Shown here piece by piece: positions 27,772 through 37,538 of a DNA stretch of 64,000 nucleotides. This stretch comes from Bacillota bacterium (lineage in GTDB: Bacteria > Bacillota > Bacilli > Alicyclobacillales > SLC66), in NCBI GenBank assembly GCA_026627345.1, contig JAPNUP010000148.1, positions 39,922-103,921 on the forward strand, in the 5' to 3' direction. The position numbers and the translations under genes were made by a program. Position 1 is the first letter of the stretch. Each line of letters opens with the position of its first letter. The notes under the pieces were generated by a model that did no database searches, had not been told where the DNA came from, and worked only from the letters and a program-made list of their open reading frames with translations.

Positions 27772-28794
27772 TCATCCAATCCGGTTGGTCAAAGCGCCGA
27801 CAGCTTCCACTTCAAGCTTGACTTCATCACCCGCGTCAAGCCAGCGATGCGCGTCTTCTCCCCATTCCAACAGACAACCGCCACCGACCGTGCCGGTCCC
27901 TAGCACCTCTCCTGGATAAAGCGTCACATCGGAACTGGCACGCGCCACTAAATCGCCAATCGTGTAATGTAGATCACTGAGGTTGCCCGTGGTAATCACG
28001 TCGCCGTTTACATAGGCGCGCATCGGCAAGTCTATGCGTGGGCCGTGCCCATCCGAGAGGTCCGAGACGCGCGATGCCAGTTCATCGAACGTAACCAATA
28101 CAGGACCCAAACTAGTGGCGAAATCCTTGCCCTTGGCAGGTCCGAGCCCGACTTTCACCTCTTGTGCCTGAATATCGCGCGCGCTCCAGTCATTCAAGAT
28201 GGTAAGGCCTGCAAGGCAAGTGAGCGCCTCGCTCGGACTGACGTCACGCACGGGGCGCCGTACGATCACGGCGACCTCCAGTTCAAAATCGAGTTTCCGG
28301 GTTGCGACCGGCTTTTTGACAACCGCCCCGTCTGCCAGCAGCGCGCAAGGGTTTGAAAAGTAAAACACAGGAAAATCGTACCATTCCGGAACCATCTCGA
28401 GCCCGCGCCTTGCCCGCGCCCTTTTCACATGGGTTTCAAAGGCGTAAAAATCGCGTACGCTAGGCGGCCGCGGTATCACCGGGAGAGGTTCCCCAGGCAT
28501 TACACAGGCGGCTATACTTGCAGGCGACAAGTACTCGCGGCATAGTCGTTCGACCTGAAGCGAATACGTCCACCATTTTTCACCAGAGGCAAACAGGTCC
28601 ATTAAGGTGTGCGGCAGTACAGCCGACGGTGGCATACAATCGTGTGCCGTCGGCTGTTCACCACGTTCCCGAGCAACGGCCCCCAAGGCGTCCGTACAGC
28701 GCGCAAAATCAAGGATCTGAGGCGGCTTGCCTGGAACGCGATAGACAAACTGCAAACGTTCGCCAAGCACCGTCTGACGCGACAAATATTGCAT
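27772..28794 (-). CDS. Fumarylacetoacetate hydrolase family protein
   Basis: A 340-residue FAH-fold enzyme. The metal site residues are seen in FYAFETHVKRARARRG, the LDFELEVAVIV segment and LNDWSARDIQAQEV, with GKDFATSLGP and the C-terminal LGTGTVGGGC loop. In this operon it should cleave fumarylacetoacetate to fumarate and acetoacetate, the last tyrosine step. The start ATG overlaps the hpd stop by one base (TAATG). A maleylacetoacetate isomerase is not seen, so isomerisation must come from elsewhere. Confidence 0.92.
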   Translation of the reverse strand: MQYLSRQTVLGERLQFVYRVPGKPPQILDFARCTDALGAVARERGEQPTAHDCMPPSAVLPHTLMDLFASGEKWWTYSLQVERLCREYLSPASIAACVMPGEPLPVIPRPPSVRDFYAFETHVKRARARRGLEMVPEWYDFPVFYFSNPCALLADGAVVKKPVATRKLDFELEVAVIVRRPVRDVSPSEALTCLAGLTILNDWSARDIQAQEVKVGLGPAKGKDFATSLGPVLVTFDELASRVSDLSDGHGPRIDLPMRAYVNGDVITTGNLSDLHYTIGDLVARASSDVTLYPGEVLGTGTVGGGCLLEWGEDAHRWLDAGDEVKLEVEAVGALTNRIG

Positions 28795-29933
28795 TAGAGG
28801 TTGCCGCGCAGCTCTTGTTCGCGTTCGATCGCTTCAAAAAGAGCGCGAAAATTGCCTTTGCCAAAGCCACGACTGCCTTTGCGTTGAATAATCTCAAAAA
28901 ATACGGTCGGACGATCGACAATCGGTTTCGTGAAAATCTGCAACAGATAACCTTCCTCGTCTTGGTCGACGAGAATGCTCAAACGCTCCAGATTATCGAT
29001 GCCCTCATCAAGTTGCCCAAAACGCTCGCGCAATTCCTGATAATAAGATTCCGGAGTCTTCAGAAATTCGACGCCTCGCGCCGTCAGCTCTTCCACTGTC
29101 GCCACAATATCATGCGTTAAAATGGCAATATGCTGTACACCTGGACCGCCGAAAAAGTCGAGATACTCTTGGATTTGCGATTTCTTACGTCCGACTGCAG
29201 GCTCATTGATCGGCAACTTGATGCGGCCGGAATCATTTTGCATAACCTTGGACATCAGCGCGGAGTACTCGGTGCTAATGTCGTCATCCTCAAAAGAAAT
29301 ATACTGTGAAAAACCGAGCGCCCGCTGATAATAGCGCACCCAATCATTCATTTTGCCGAGTTCCACGTTGCCTACCAAGTGGTCGAACTGTGTGAGTCCG
29401 GCAGACGTCGTCTTGAGTCCGCCTTGATAAGGACGAAAGCCTGGCGTCAAGACCCCTTGGTACCCTTCGCGATCGATCAAGCTGTGCACCGTATCCCCGT
29501 AGGTCCCGATGACTGCATGTGTCACCGTGCCGAACTCGTCCGTTTCCTCGCGCGGCTCCATCACAGGAATGGCACCGCGGGCGACTGCTTCCCGATAGGC
29601 TGAACGTACGTCTGACACAGCGAATGCCACATCTCTCACGCCGTCTCCATGAGCAGTCAAAAATGCGCCGACATCCGTGTTGCCAGTCAGTGCGCCAGTG
29701 ACCACAATCACACACTGCCCTTGACGCAGTGCATAACTCACGCGGTCACGTGTTCCCGTTTCCAGACCCCGGTAGGCAAACGGCTCAAACCCGAAGCTCT
29801 TCGCCAGAAAATAGGCAGCTTGGCGCGCATTACCCACGTACATCTCCATGTACTCGACATACTTGATCGGGAGGTGATCTACCTCTGTTCCATCCATCAC
29901 TTGAGTACCGGATGTTACCGCTTTCTCGCTCAT
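28794..29933 (-). CDS. hpd: 4-Hydroxyphenylpyruvate dioxygenase
   Basis: A 379-residue vicinal-oxygen-chelate enzyme making homogentisate from 4-hydroxyphenylpyruvate. The iron ligands are the His of TQFDHLVGNV, the His of VQHIAILTHD and the Glu of FFEIIQRKG. AAGGGGG precedes the ATG. First gene of the tyrosine catabolic operon; the two downstream genes complete most of the route. Confidence 0.95.
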   Translation of the reverse strand: MSEKAVTSGTQVMDGTEVDHLPIKYVEYMEMYVGNARQAAYFLAKSFGFEPFAYRGLETGTRDRVSYALRQGQCVIVVTGALTGNTDVGAFLTAHGDGVRDVAFAVSDVRSAYREAVARGAIPVMEPREETDEFGTVTHAVIGTYGDTVHSLIDREGYQGVLTPGFRPYQGGLKTTSAGLTQFDHLVGNVELGKMNDWVRYYQRALGFSQYISFEDDDISTEYSALMSKVMQNDSGRIKLPINEPAVGRKKSQIQEYLDFFGGPGVQHIAILTHDIVATVEELTARGVEFLKTPESYYQELRERFGQLDEGIDNLERLSILVDQDEEGYLLQIFTKPIVDRPTVFFEIIQRKGSRGFGKGNFRALFEAIEREQELRGNL

Positions 29934-30022
29934 CGTTGCGTCCCCCTTAGGCCCACGCGCAGTCTTCTTGATCGCGTTTCATAGACTAAGCATAATGAAC
30001 GAGGGAAGCAGACCGCAAGCAT

Positions 30023-30077
30023 GTGCAGTACCGCATACGTGCACATGCGCGGTACTGCACCACTGCGCGAAAGCGCA
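30023..30077 (-). terminator. Hairpin cluster ending the proline dehydrogenase gene
   Basis: A 12-bp perfect stem (GTGCAGTACCGC / GCGGTACTGCAC) with a 14-nt loop, preceded on the minus strand by a small TGCGC/GCGCA hairpin right at the stop codon. No clear T-run. Confidence 0.65.
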
Positions 30078-30995
30078 TCATTTATTAGCCATGCCCCGCA
30101 GGACAAAAGCGACATTGGCCGGTCGTTCAGCGAGTCGACGCATAAAATATCCATACCAGTCTGTTCCAAAGGGAACATAGATGCGAACCGTATACCCGAG
30201 TTTGGCGAGATCCTGCTGCAAAGCTGGCCGAATGCCATAAAGCATTTGAAATTCAAAGCGCGACCGATCGATTCCATTTTTCTCCGTATAATCTCGAACC
30301 CAGCGCACCAGGGCTTCATCGTGCGTGGCAACCGCCGTGTAGTTTCCTGCATCCATACTGAGTTGAACCAGCTTTTTATAGTTGAGGTCGACGTCAGCCT
30401 TGATCGGATACGCGACTTCTTTTGGCTCTTTATAGGCCCCTTTGACAATGCGCAGAGGAATGTGTTGCGCGGCCAGCATCGATACGTCATCTGCAGCACG
30501 GTAGAGGTACGCCTGCATCACCGTTCCGACGTTGTCAAACTCTTGACGCAACTCTAGCAACAAATCAATGGTCATCTGACAACGCGAGAAGTCCTCCATG
30601 TCTATGCGCACAAAGATCCCGTGCCGACTAGCGGTGGTCAAAATCTCGCGCATGTGATCGACGCACATGCCGCGATCGAGATCAAGGCCGAGTTGGGTGA
30701 GTTTCAGCGAGAGATTCGCCTCGACCCCAGCTTTGGCTATGGCATCGAGTGTACGTACGCAGTAGTCTGCCGACTCCTTAGCCTCCGCGCGGTCAGAAAC
30801 AAACTCACCCAAGTGATCCAGGGTCACTTTCATACCCGCTTCGTTGAGCTGACGCACGCGAGCAATCGCAGAGTCGATCGTCTCCCCTGCGACAAAACGC
30901 TGTGCACCGAATCGTAAGCCATAGCGTTTGGCAAGTTCATTGGCATTCTTATTTTTGGACAGTGATAAAAGCACTGAACGCATCATTTCTTCCAT
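30078..30995 (-). CDS. Proline dehydrogenase (PutB-type, monofunctional)
   Basis: A 305-residue FAD TIM-barrel enzyme oxidising proline to pyrroline-5-carboxylate. Typical segments are VTLDHLGEFV, VRIDMEDFSRCQMT, RIVKGAYKEP and FEMLYGIR-like FQMLYGIRP, and YVPFGTDWYGYFMRRLAERPAN at the C-terminus. The ATG at 30995 has GGAGG 10 bases upstream. No pyrroline carboxylate dehydrogenase gene is next to it. It sits between the tyrosine operon and ispH. Confidence 0.93.
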   Translation of the reverse strand: MEEMMRSVLLSLSKNKNANELAKRYGLRFGAQRFVAGETIDSAIARVRQLNEAGMKVTLDHLGEFVSDRAEAKESADYCVRTLDAIAKAGVEANLSLKLTQLGLDLDRGMCVDHMREILTTASRHGIFVRIDMEDFSRCQMTIDLLLELRQEFDNVGTVMQAYLYRAADDVSMLAAQHIPLRIVKGAYKEPKEVAYPIKADVDLNYKKLVQLSMDAGNYTAVATHDEALVRWVRDYTEKNGIDRSRFEFQMLYGIRPALQQDLAKLGYTVRIYVPFGTDWYGYFMRRLAERPANVAFVLRGMANK

Positions 30996-31035
30996 AGGAA
31001 ACAATCCTCCAAACGGTGTTTAGAATCACTGCGTA

Positions 31036-31992
31036 TCATCGACTGGTCGGCAGCAAGTGCGCGTAATCGATATGGTGAGTAGGCTGCCAGGTTTCCGGGC
31101 GCTCACTGTCAAACTGCTCTAGGTACGTGATAACTTCGCGCGTAATCGGTGTTGGCGTCGACGCGCCCGCCGTCACGGCTACCTTGTGTCTACCGGTAAG
31201 CCATGCCACATCAATTTCCGTCACGTCAGCGACCCGATAAGCCGGAACCCCTGCGATTTCCTTGGCTACTTGAGCCAATCTTGCGGAGTTGTTGCTACGC
31301 GGATCGCCGACTACGATGCAGACATCGCATCCGGCAGCCTGCTTCGCTACCGCATTTTGCCGAACTTGAGTAGCATCGCAGATTTCGTTGTGCACTTCGG
31401 CCTCTGGATAACGCGCCTGAACAAGGTTGACGAGGTCTTGCGTATCCCATTGACTCATCGTCGTCTGGTTGGTAATGACGATCTTGCGAGGCCCGTCTGC
31501 CGCCTTACCGAGATCATCTGGCAAAGCCCGGATATCTTCTTCATTTTCCACCAAGTGCACGTGAGATGGCGCAACACCGATCGCTCCTTCGGGTTCAGGA
31601 TGCCCGTTTCGTCCGATGTACACGATCTCATATCCATCGGCGACGCGCTGCTCAATCAGATGATGCGTGCGCGTGACATCAGGGCACGTCGCATCTACCA
31701 GATAAAGACCTTTGTCTGCGGCTTTTCGACGCACTTCTAGTGATACGCCGTGCGCGGTAAAAATGACCGTACCGCGATCGATTTGATCCAATATCGCCAG
31801 ACGGTTTTCCCCGTCGAGCGTGGTGACCCCGAGTTTTTCAAAGGCATCGACGACATACTGATTGTGCACGATCATCCCGAGGATATGGATGGGGCGTGGC
31901 AATTCCGGGCGTTTGGCGATTTGCGCCGCCAGCACCATCGCATCCACGACACCGTAACAGTAGCCCCGCGGTGTAATTTTGACCACTTCCAT
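31036..31992 (-). CDS. ispH: 4-Hydroxy-3-methylbut-2-enyl diphosphate reductase
   Basis: A 318-residue [4Fe-4S] enzyme, last step of the MEP isoprenoid pathway. The three cluster cysteines are in [14 protein letters not shown] and [11 protein letters not shown]. The substrate His residues are in HNQYVV and FTAHGVS, with TTMSQWDT and DPRSNNS also as expected. ATG at 31992 with AAGGAG upstream is preferred to a longer frame that begins close to the histidine kinase stop. Confidence 0.94.
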   Translation of the reverse strand: MEVVKITPRGYCYGVVDAMVLAAQIAKRPELPRPIHILGMIVHNQYVVDAFEKLGVTTLDGENRLAILDQIDRGTVIFTAHGVSLEVRRKAADKGLYLVDATCPDVTRTHHLIEQRVADGYEIVYIGRNGHPEPEGAIGVAPSHVHLVENEEDIRALPDDLGKAADGPRKIVITNQTTMSQWDTQDLVNLVQARYPEAEVHNEICDATQVRQNAVAKQAAGCDVCIVVGDPRSNNSARLAQVAKEIAGVPAYRVADVTEIDVAWLTGRHKVAVTAGASTPTPITREVITYLEQFDSERPETWQPTHHIDYAHLLPTSR

Positions 31993-32027
31993 GTCGCATT
32001 TCTCCTTTAGTTTCAGACTCGCCCACA

Positions 32028-33476
32028 TCACAAATCGACGATCATCGTAGTCCCCACGCCGAGTTCACTTGCGGCCCGCACTGTACCGCCATGAGCGTGC
32101 ACGATTTCCGCCACGATCGACAATCCGAGTCCCGCGCCGCCAGGATTGCGTACCCGCGCGTCGGACGCGCGAAAGAAGCGGTCAAAGATGCGTTCGAGCT
32201 GCTCCGCCGCAATCCCTTCCCCGTTATCTTCAACGATCAACCGTGCATGCCGTGACGGAAGCGGTTCTACACGAATCCATACGATCCCTTCACCTGACTT
32301 CGTGTGATTGACCGCATTGCTAACCAAATTGTATAGCACCTGCTCAAAGAGCGCCCGATCGCAGCGCAAAGGCGCCTTCACGAGTGCCAATTGCAATTGG
32401 CGCCCTGTCGCGATCATTTCCAACTGTGGTTTTAGGTCAGCCACCAAAACCGCCAGATCATGCTCCTCCATCCGCGGCGTCACACCTTCATCGAGACGCG
32501 CGAGTTGCAAAAGGTCCTTGACCAGTGTCTCTAAGCGCGCGATCTCACGTTGCATCGTCGTGAGCGCTTGGCCCATCTCTTCATACTGCGTTGGGCTGCT
32601 TTTCTGATTACGCACCCTCATTTGCAATACATCCGTAAAGCCCCGAATTGCCGTAAGCGGCGTGCGTAGCTCATGTGACGCAGCGGAAATGAACTCTTTC
32701 ATTCGCTGCGCTGCCATATGCTCTCGGTTGACGGCGCTTGCCAGTTTGTCGAGGACATCGTTTAAAACCTCCGCTAAACGCACCGTTTCGACTGTGCCTA
32801 CGGCGGGAAGTCGCTCTGTAATCTCACCTTCACGGATGCGCATGGCAGCTTCAGTCAATCGCCGCAAAGGCTTGAGCGGAGCGCCGACCAGTGGGAATAA
32901 TAGCGCTGCCGCAAAGAGAGCAACCAACACGCTAAACACGAAAAAGGCCACACCTTGTTGTGCTAGGATTGGGTATAACAGCGATTCGCGATACCCGAGC
33001 TCAACGTACCCGAGCTCTTTACCAGGCGGACCAATCGCTGCAAACAGCAGCACTTGGCCATTTTGGTGCATCACGTATGCGCGAAGCTCTGTCTGAATGG
33101 GCAATATCCGGTACTGTTTGGCCTGTATCGCGATCGCCGGTGTGATCGGCAATAGCGTGACCGGAGCGAAGTGGGCGTACTGTTGCCCAATCTGATGAAG
33201 ATGCGAGTCGTAAAGACGCACATTGACACCATGCTGGCTGACCCCGCCAATAATCGCTGGGGCCGCTTGCAAGTACTGTTGTTCGGTATGGACTTTTTGC
33301 AGTATCGGCTCTCCCGAGACATCCCGATACACAAACGCAAGCGCACCTTCTCCGCCGAGTAGTAATGCGTTATGCAAGGACTGCCACTGAAGGCCCCCGA
33401 CGACCACAAGCAAGGCCACCACTACGATCACATAGCGCTCGTAGATCGAGCGCATTAGGGATTTACGGCGCGTCAT
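32028..33476 (-). CDS. Sensor histidine kinase (HAMP, HisKA, HATPase)
   Basis: A 482-residue membrane kinase. One helix is near residues 13-33, then an extracytoplasmic domain of about 135 residues, a second helix at 172-196 and a HAMP domain. The H-box is SHELRTPL with H268. The N-box ([10 protein letters not shown]) and G-boxes ([15 protein letters not shown]) complete the ATPase. It follows the response regulator by 16 bases. The signal sensed is unknown. Confidence 0.93.
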   Translation of the reverse strand: MTRRKSLMRSIYERYVIVVVALLVVVGGLQWQSLHNALLLGGEGALAFVYRDVSGEPILQKVHTEQQYLQAAPAIIGGVSQHGVNVRLYDSHLHQIGQQYAHFAPVTLLPITPAIAIQAKQYRILPIQTELRAYVMHQNGQVLLFAAIGPPGKELGYVELGYRESLLYPILAQQGVAFFVFSVLVALFAAALLFPLVGAPLKPLRRLTEAAMRIREGEITERLPAVGTVETVRLAEVLNDVLDKLASAVNREHMAAQRMKEFISAASHELRTPLTAIRGFTDVLQMRVRNQKSSPTQYEEMGQALTTMQREIARLETLVKDLLQLARLDEGVTPRMEEHDLAVLVADLKPQLEMIATGRQLQLALVKAPLRCDRALFEQVLYNLVSNAVNHTKSGEGIVWIRVEPLPSRHARLIVEDNGEGIAAEQLERIFDRFFRASDARVRNPGGAGLGLSIVAEIVHAHGGTVRAASELGVGTTMIVDL

Positions 33477-33492
33477 CTGCTTACTGGGCCAC

Positions 33493-34245
33493 TCAAGAGA
33501 GGTCTAGGCGATAGCCGACGCCGCGAACAGTGCGAATCAGTTGCCGCTTGTGATCGTGCAATTTATTGCGCAGATAGCGGATATACACTTCGAGAATATT
33601 ATCTTCACCCGTAAATTGATCGCCCCACACACGTGACATAATCTGCTCACGCGTCAAAGACACGCCAGGACTCTCGAGAAGCGCCAAAAGCAGTGCATAC
33701 TCCGTACGGGATAAACTGAGGGAGACGCCCTCGTAACGGATCAGACGCTGTTCCTTGTCCACTTCAAATTTGGCGATGCGCCGCACTGCGTTTAGCTCCG
33801 GGAACTGACTGCGCAGGCGCGCATCGATACGGGCTTTAAGCTCTGCAAAGGAGAACGGTTTTACCACATAATCATCGGCGCCGATCACGAGACCATGCAC
33901 CCGCTCCTCGACCTCATCCTTGGCTGTGAGCATAATGATGGCAGCGCGCGTTTGCTGCCGCATCAGGCTACACACTTCATAGCCATCCATGCCAGGCAGC
34001 ATGACATCCAATAAAACCACGTGCGGGCGAAAGTCAGCCATGCGCTCTAGCGCTTCTTCGCCGCTGCGCGCGACGCTCACCTCGAACCCCTCATCACGTA
34101 GTCCGAATAACAAGAAGTCTGTAATTCCCTGCTCATCGTCGACAATCAGGATACGTCCTGGCCGTGAAGGTATCGATTCGTGAGAAAAGCGAACTTCTTT
34201 ATTCGGATATTTACTTGGCACCGTCATGCGCACGTCATTGGCCAT
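33493..34245 (-). CDS. OmpR/PhoB family response regulator
   Basis: A 250-residue two-domain regulator. The receiver begins at about residue 31 (RILIVDDE), the phospho-acceptor is D80 in VVLLDVMLPGMDGYE, and the switch lysine is in VVKPFSF. The C-terminal winged helix ends IRTVRGVGYRLD. The 30-residue tail ahead of the receiver is unusual and could mean a later start, but AAAGGGG lies before this ATG. Operon with the histidine kinase; divergent from the degenerate beta-lactamase-like gene. Confidence 0.92.
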   Translation of the reverse strand: MANDVRMTVPSKYPNKEVRFSHESIPSRPGRILIVDDEQGITDFLLFGLRDEGFEVSVARSGEEALERMADFRPHVVLLDVMLPGMDGYEVCSLMRQQTRAAIIMLTAKDEVEERVHGLVIGADDYVVKPFSFAELKARIDARLRSQFPELNAVRRIAKFEVDKEQRLIRYEGVSLSLSRTEYALLLALLESPGVSLTREQIMSRVWGDQFTGEDNILEVYIRYLRNKLHDHKRQLIRTVRGVGYRLDLS

Positions 34246-34412
34246 ATCAGTAGACCCCTTTCGACTCGTAATATCTCACTGCAAGACTTGCAAGAGGCTT
34301 GTCCCAAGCGTATCCATAAAGCTAGACTTGCCGGATTCAAAAAAAACCAAGTATACTCATCCTATCACATGATAGATGGTGACACAGTGCTATCGTAGCA
34401 CCGTCTATGAGA

Positions 34413-34438
34413 AAAATAATTGGCTACGCCGTTATTTT
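34413..34438 (+). repeat. Dispersed palindromic element, copy 3
   Basis: AAAATAA and TTATTTT (outer arms) enclose GGC-TAC-GCC, a well-formed small hairpin in the 253-base divergent gap between the response regulator and the beta-lactamase-like gene. The core matches copies at 14066 and 54761. Nothing else was identified in this gap. Confidence 0.6.
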
Positions 34439-34498
34439 AGAGGTAAACGGCTAGGTGTAGTCAAGAGAGCGTACAAAAATCACTATACTTCACTATAG

Positions 34499-35698
34499 AT
34501 GGGATGCGCCAGGATGTACAGACGGACACACTCAGGAAAATCACCCGATCAGACCGATCGCTCACTGTCATCCAATCGCGGGTCACGTGGCAAAAACAGA
34601 GCTCACTCTGCGCCAGTCAAGCAAAATCGATCGCGCAAGGCGAGCGCAGAGCATCTTTCACGAGGTACGTCGCACGGTAAAAATACCACATCTTCCAAAG
34701 ATAACAGCAGTAGACCCGCGGCTGCTTCGCGCCCGCGGCCAAAGACCGTCTCGATCGCGAAGCATCGTCGACGTCGTCTCAAATGGCACCGTTTATTCTT
34801 GTTATTATGTCTCGCCGTCGGCATGGGTTATGGGGCTTATTGGCTGGCGTTGTTCGGTGTACCCAAACTCGCGCTGCAAGTCCGGGATGACGCGCGCTTG
34901 ATCAGCAGCGACAGCACCACGCTGCCTTATTCCAAAGGGGCGTATACCGCGCTTTCAAACGAGATTGCAGCCTACTTGCGCGCTCAGCCAGCCACCTACA
35001 GCGTGGCCGGTGTCGACCTGAAGACTGGCGCAGAGTTCAGTTATCACGCACAGACGGAGTTCTCCGCGGCCCAAACGGAGAGCCTGCCGATCGCCATGAC
35101 GCTATACAGCGATATCGCCGCAGGCCTTGTCAAACCGGACGCCATCGTGCGGCTGACTGCCGGCGACGAGGAAGCCGGGCCCGGATATATAGGCGGTATG
35201 CCAGTCGGGACGGCATTTACGGTTACTCAGCTAGCCCGCGCTGCCATCGACCAAGGCGATGTGGTCGCGCAAAACATGCTGATTCGCTACCTCGGTCGCG
35301 ACCAGATCGACAGCTTCATCACAGGCATGGGAAGTGGGTCCTCATTAGCGCTCCCGTATCTGGTGTCGCCGCAAGACTTAAGTATGTCTCTGTCGTACCT
35401 CTACACGATGGATCTCGCCCATAGTAAGGCTGTGGCACCGCTCATGCAAGACCTCATGGACGCCCCGCACGAAGGTCGTATCAGCAAAGGCTTCCCGGTA
35501 AACACACGCATCGCGCATATTGACGGCGACTGGCCGAAAGAGTTTCACGATGCGGCCATTATCTGGAGTGTGGGCAACCCTGTGACGCTCGCCATTTGCA
35601 GCGACGGCGCCTCTGTAACGCAGGCGTCTGCTGTGGAGGCGCACGTCGCGGCTCTGGTAGCGGCGTTTGAGCAATCCGGATACGTTCCTTCCAAGTAA
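34499..35698 (+). CDS. Membrane-anchored class A beta-lactamase-fold protein, catalytic residues lost
   Basis: A 399-residue protein. The first ~95 residues are basic, serine-rich and probably disordered; one helix (about 97-120) anchors it, and the rest is a class A beta-lactamase-like domain outside the cell. The fold is recognisable from GVDLKTGAEFSYHA, SLPIAMTLY, NMLIRYLG and DAAIIW. At the S-x-x-K position, however, it reads Q192-T-E-S195 before LPIAM; the S-D-N loop reads D-V-V and K-T-G reads I-D-G. It should not hydrolyse beta-lactams. It may bind peptidoglycan or a partner. The start is uncertain (34499 or 34514). Confidence 0.8.
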   Translation: MGCARMYRRTHSGKSPDQTDRSLSSNRGSRGKNRAHSAPVKQNRSRKASAEHLSRGTSHGKNTTSSKDNSSRPAAASRPRPKTVSIAKHRRRRLKWHRLFLLLCLAVGMGYGAYWLALFGVPKLALQVRDDARLISSDSTTLPYSKGAYTALSNEIAAYLRAQPATYSVAGVDLKTGAEFSYHAQTEFSAAQTESLPIAMTLYSDIAAGLVKPDAIVRLTAGDEEAGPGYIGGMPVGTAFTVTQLARAAIDQGDVVAQNMLIRYLGRDQIDSFITGMGSGSSLALPYLVSPQDLSMSLSYLYTMDLAHSKAVAPLMQDLMDAPHEGRISKGFPVNTRIAHIDGDWPKEFHDAAIIWSVGNPVTLAICSDGASVTQASAVEAHVAALVAAFEQSGYVPSK

Positions 35699-35726
35699 GA
35701 CAGAACTGCCGCCGACCTGCAGAACG

Positions 35727-35758
35727 AAAGGCCCGAGGACCTAGCGCCTTGGGCCTTT
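35727..35758. terminator. Bidirectional terminator
   Basis: AAAGGCCC-G-AGG pairs with CCT-T-GGGCCTTT, giving an 11-bp stem with A and T runs at opposite ends, between two convergent genes. Confidence 0.85.
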
Positions 35759-35761
35759 ACA

Positions 35762-37282
35762 CTACTCAGAAAGACGGTGTCTATGCACTAAATCGCGCTT
35801 CAGTTCCCATAAAGTCTGGCTCAAGTCTACATGGTAGACGTGCGGATTTTTAGCCCGTCTGGTTTCCGGCGCGATAGTACTCACTTCGGCGCGCACCGTC
35901 TCGCGGATTTGCTCAAGTGACGGAAGCACATAGACGAGCTTGCCTGCGCTAAGGATCGGCACCAGCAGTTCGCGCATGACGTAGTTCTTCACAGTCTTTC
36001 TCTTATACGTATGGATGGGATCGAACAGCGTCACTGGCTCCCCGTTTGGAAGTGCCTCGTCATCGAGCAACAGCAAGTCGGCGCTTGCTGTACCATCGAC
36101 GTAAAAACGCACACTGCGTTTCTTCCCGGGATTCGTCACTTTGGCCGGGTTTTCCGACACCTTGATCAGAGGTTCGTAGCGCCCGTCGACCCACTGCGCC
36201 GCTAATTTATATACACCGCCGAGCGCCGGACAGTCCTTGGCGGTGATGAGCGACGTACCCACTCCCCACGCGTCAATCGGAGCCCCTTGAAGGAGCAGGT
36301 CGCGAATCGTCTCCTCATCTAGGTCGTCGGAGACGATAATCTTGACATCAGGAAATCCGGCGCGATCAAGCTGCTTTCGCGCGGCCTTCGACAAGTACGC
36401 GAGATCGCCGGAATCGATCCGGATCCCATATAGCTCATGTCCGTGGTCGCGCAGTTCGAGTCCGACACAAATGGCATGGGGAATGCCGGATCGAAGGACG
36501 TCATAGGTGTCCACAAGCAGGACACACTGTGTTGGATAGGCGTCCGCATAAGCCCGAAATGCCGTCAGTTCATCGCCAAATGACTGTATCCAACTGTGCG
36601 CCTGCGTCCCTGAGACCGGGATCCCGAAGTGAAAGCCAGCCAAAACATTACTTGTACTGCTACATCCGCCTATGTAAGCCGCCCGTGCCCCGAACAAAGC
36701 CGCATCCGCATTTTGGGCGCGTCGCAGTCCAAATTCACTGACTGGCTGTCCGGCGATCAGACCTCCTTGCGTCGCTTCGGTCATGCGAACAGCCTTAGTC
36801 GCAATCAAACTTTGATGGTTAATAAAAGTCAAAAGAGCGGACTCCACGAGTTGCAATTCAAAAATGCGGCCTTCTAGTCGCAACAGCGGCTCATGTGGGA
36901 AGACAACGGTACCTTCCGGCACTGCGTAGACGTCACCTGTAAAGCGAAAATTGCGTAACAAATCGAGAAATGCCTCGTCGAACAAGCCAGTGCCGCGTAG
37001 ATACGCGATCTCATCTTCGTGAAATGCCAGCTTGCGCAAATACATGATGGCCTGTTCAAGCCCAGCGAATAAAGCAAAGCCACTCCCACAAGGATTGTTT
37101 CGATAGAACAGATCGAAAACGACTCGCTGGTCCATCCGCCCGCTCTTGTAATACCCGTACATCATCGTAAGTTGGTACAAGTCAGTCAGCAAACTCTCCT
37201 GGCGAATCGCATACAATGAAGACTGTGCCAACTGTTCGTACCGCTGTTCTGCCAACGATTCTACACTGGTCAATAATTCCAT
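35762..37282 (-). CDS. pncB: Nicotinate phosphoribosyltransferase
   Basis: A 506-residue enzyme converting nicotinate and PRPP to nicotinate mononucleotide for NAD salvage. Family features: LLTDLYQLTMMYGYYKSG, ARAAYIGGCSSTSNVLAG, GIRIDSGDLAYLSK and IDAWGVGTSLIT. The start is unsure: ATG at 37282 lacks a good binding site, and a TTG three codons on has GGGGG in front. The 254-base gap upstream holds no gene; the hutI terminator lies at its far end. Confidence 0.92.
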   Translation of the reverse strand: MELLTSVESLAEQRYEQLAQSSLYAIRQESLLTDLYQLTMMYGYYKSGRMDQRVVFDLFYRNNPCGSGFALFAGLEQAIMYLRKLAFHEDEIAYLRGTGLFDEAFLDLLRNFRFTGDVYAVPEGTVVFPHEPLLRLEGRIFELQLVESALLTFINHQSLIATKAVRMTEATQGGLIAGQPVSEFGLRRAQNADAALFGARAAYIGGCSSTSNVLAGFHFGIPVSGTQAHSWIQSFGDELTAFRAYADAYPTQCVLLVDTYDVLRSGIPHAICVGLELRDHGHELYGIRIDSGDLAYLSKAARKQLDRAGFPDVKIIVSDDLDEETIRDLLLQGAPIDAWGVGTSLITAKDCPALGGVYKLAAQWVDGRYEPLIKVSENPAKVTNPGKKRSVRFYVDGTASADLLLLDDEALPNGEPVTLFDPIHTYKRKTVKNYVMRELLVPILSAGKLVYVLPSLEQIRETVRAEVSTIAPETRRAKNPHVYHVDLSQTLWELKRDLVHRHRLSE

Positions 37283-37509
37283 CCCCCAAATTTCCACTGT
37301 CGGTACCGACGAAGCGCGGCAACCAAGAGGCACAACTATGACGAGATGGATCGTCCTCTATGGATCATCGACGCTCTGTCTTTGCGCCATCGACCCCGCC
37401 TCTGTCTGTATGGCGAGCGAGTGTGTAAGTTAGGCTCGCGTCTTCCATCATTCGACAGACTTCACTGTCATTTCACGTGAAACCCCTGTGCCAAACTTAT
37501 TGTAACAAA

Positions 37510-37538
37510 GAAGAGGAGGCCGCGCAGGCAGCCTCCTC
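37510..37538 (-). terminator. Terminator of hutU-hutI
   Basis: On the minus strand GAGGAGGC, overlapping the hutI stop, pairs with GCCTCCTC around a 10-nt loop and runs into TTCTTTGTT. Confidence 0.82.
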
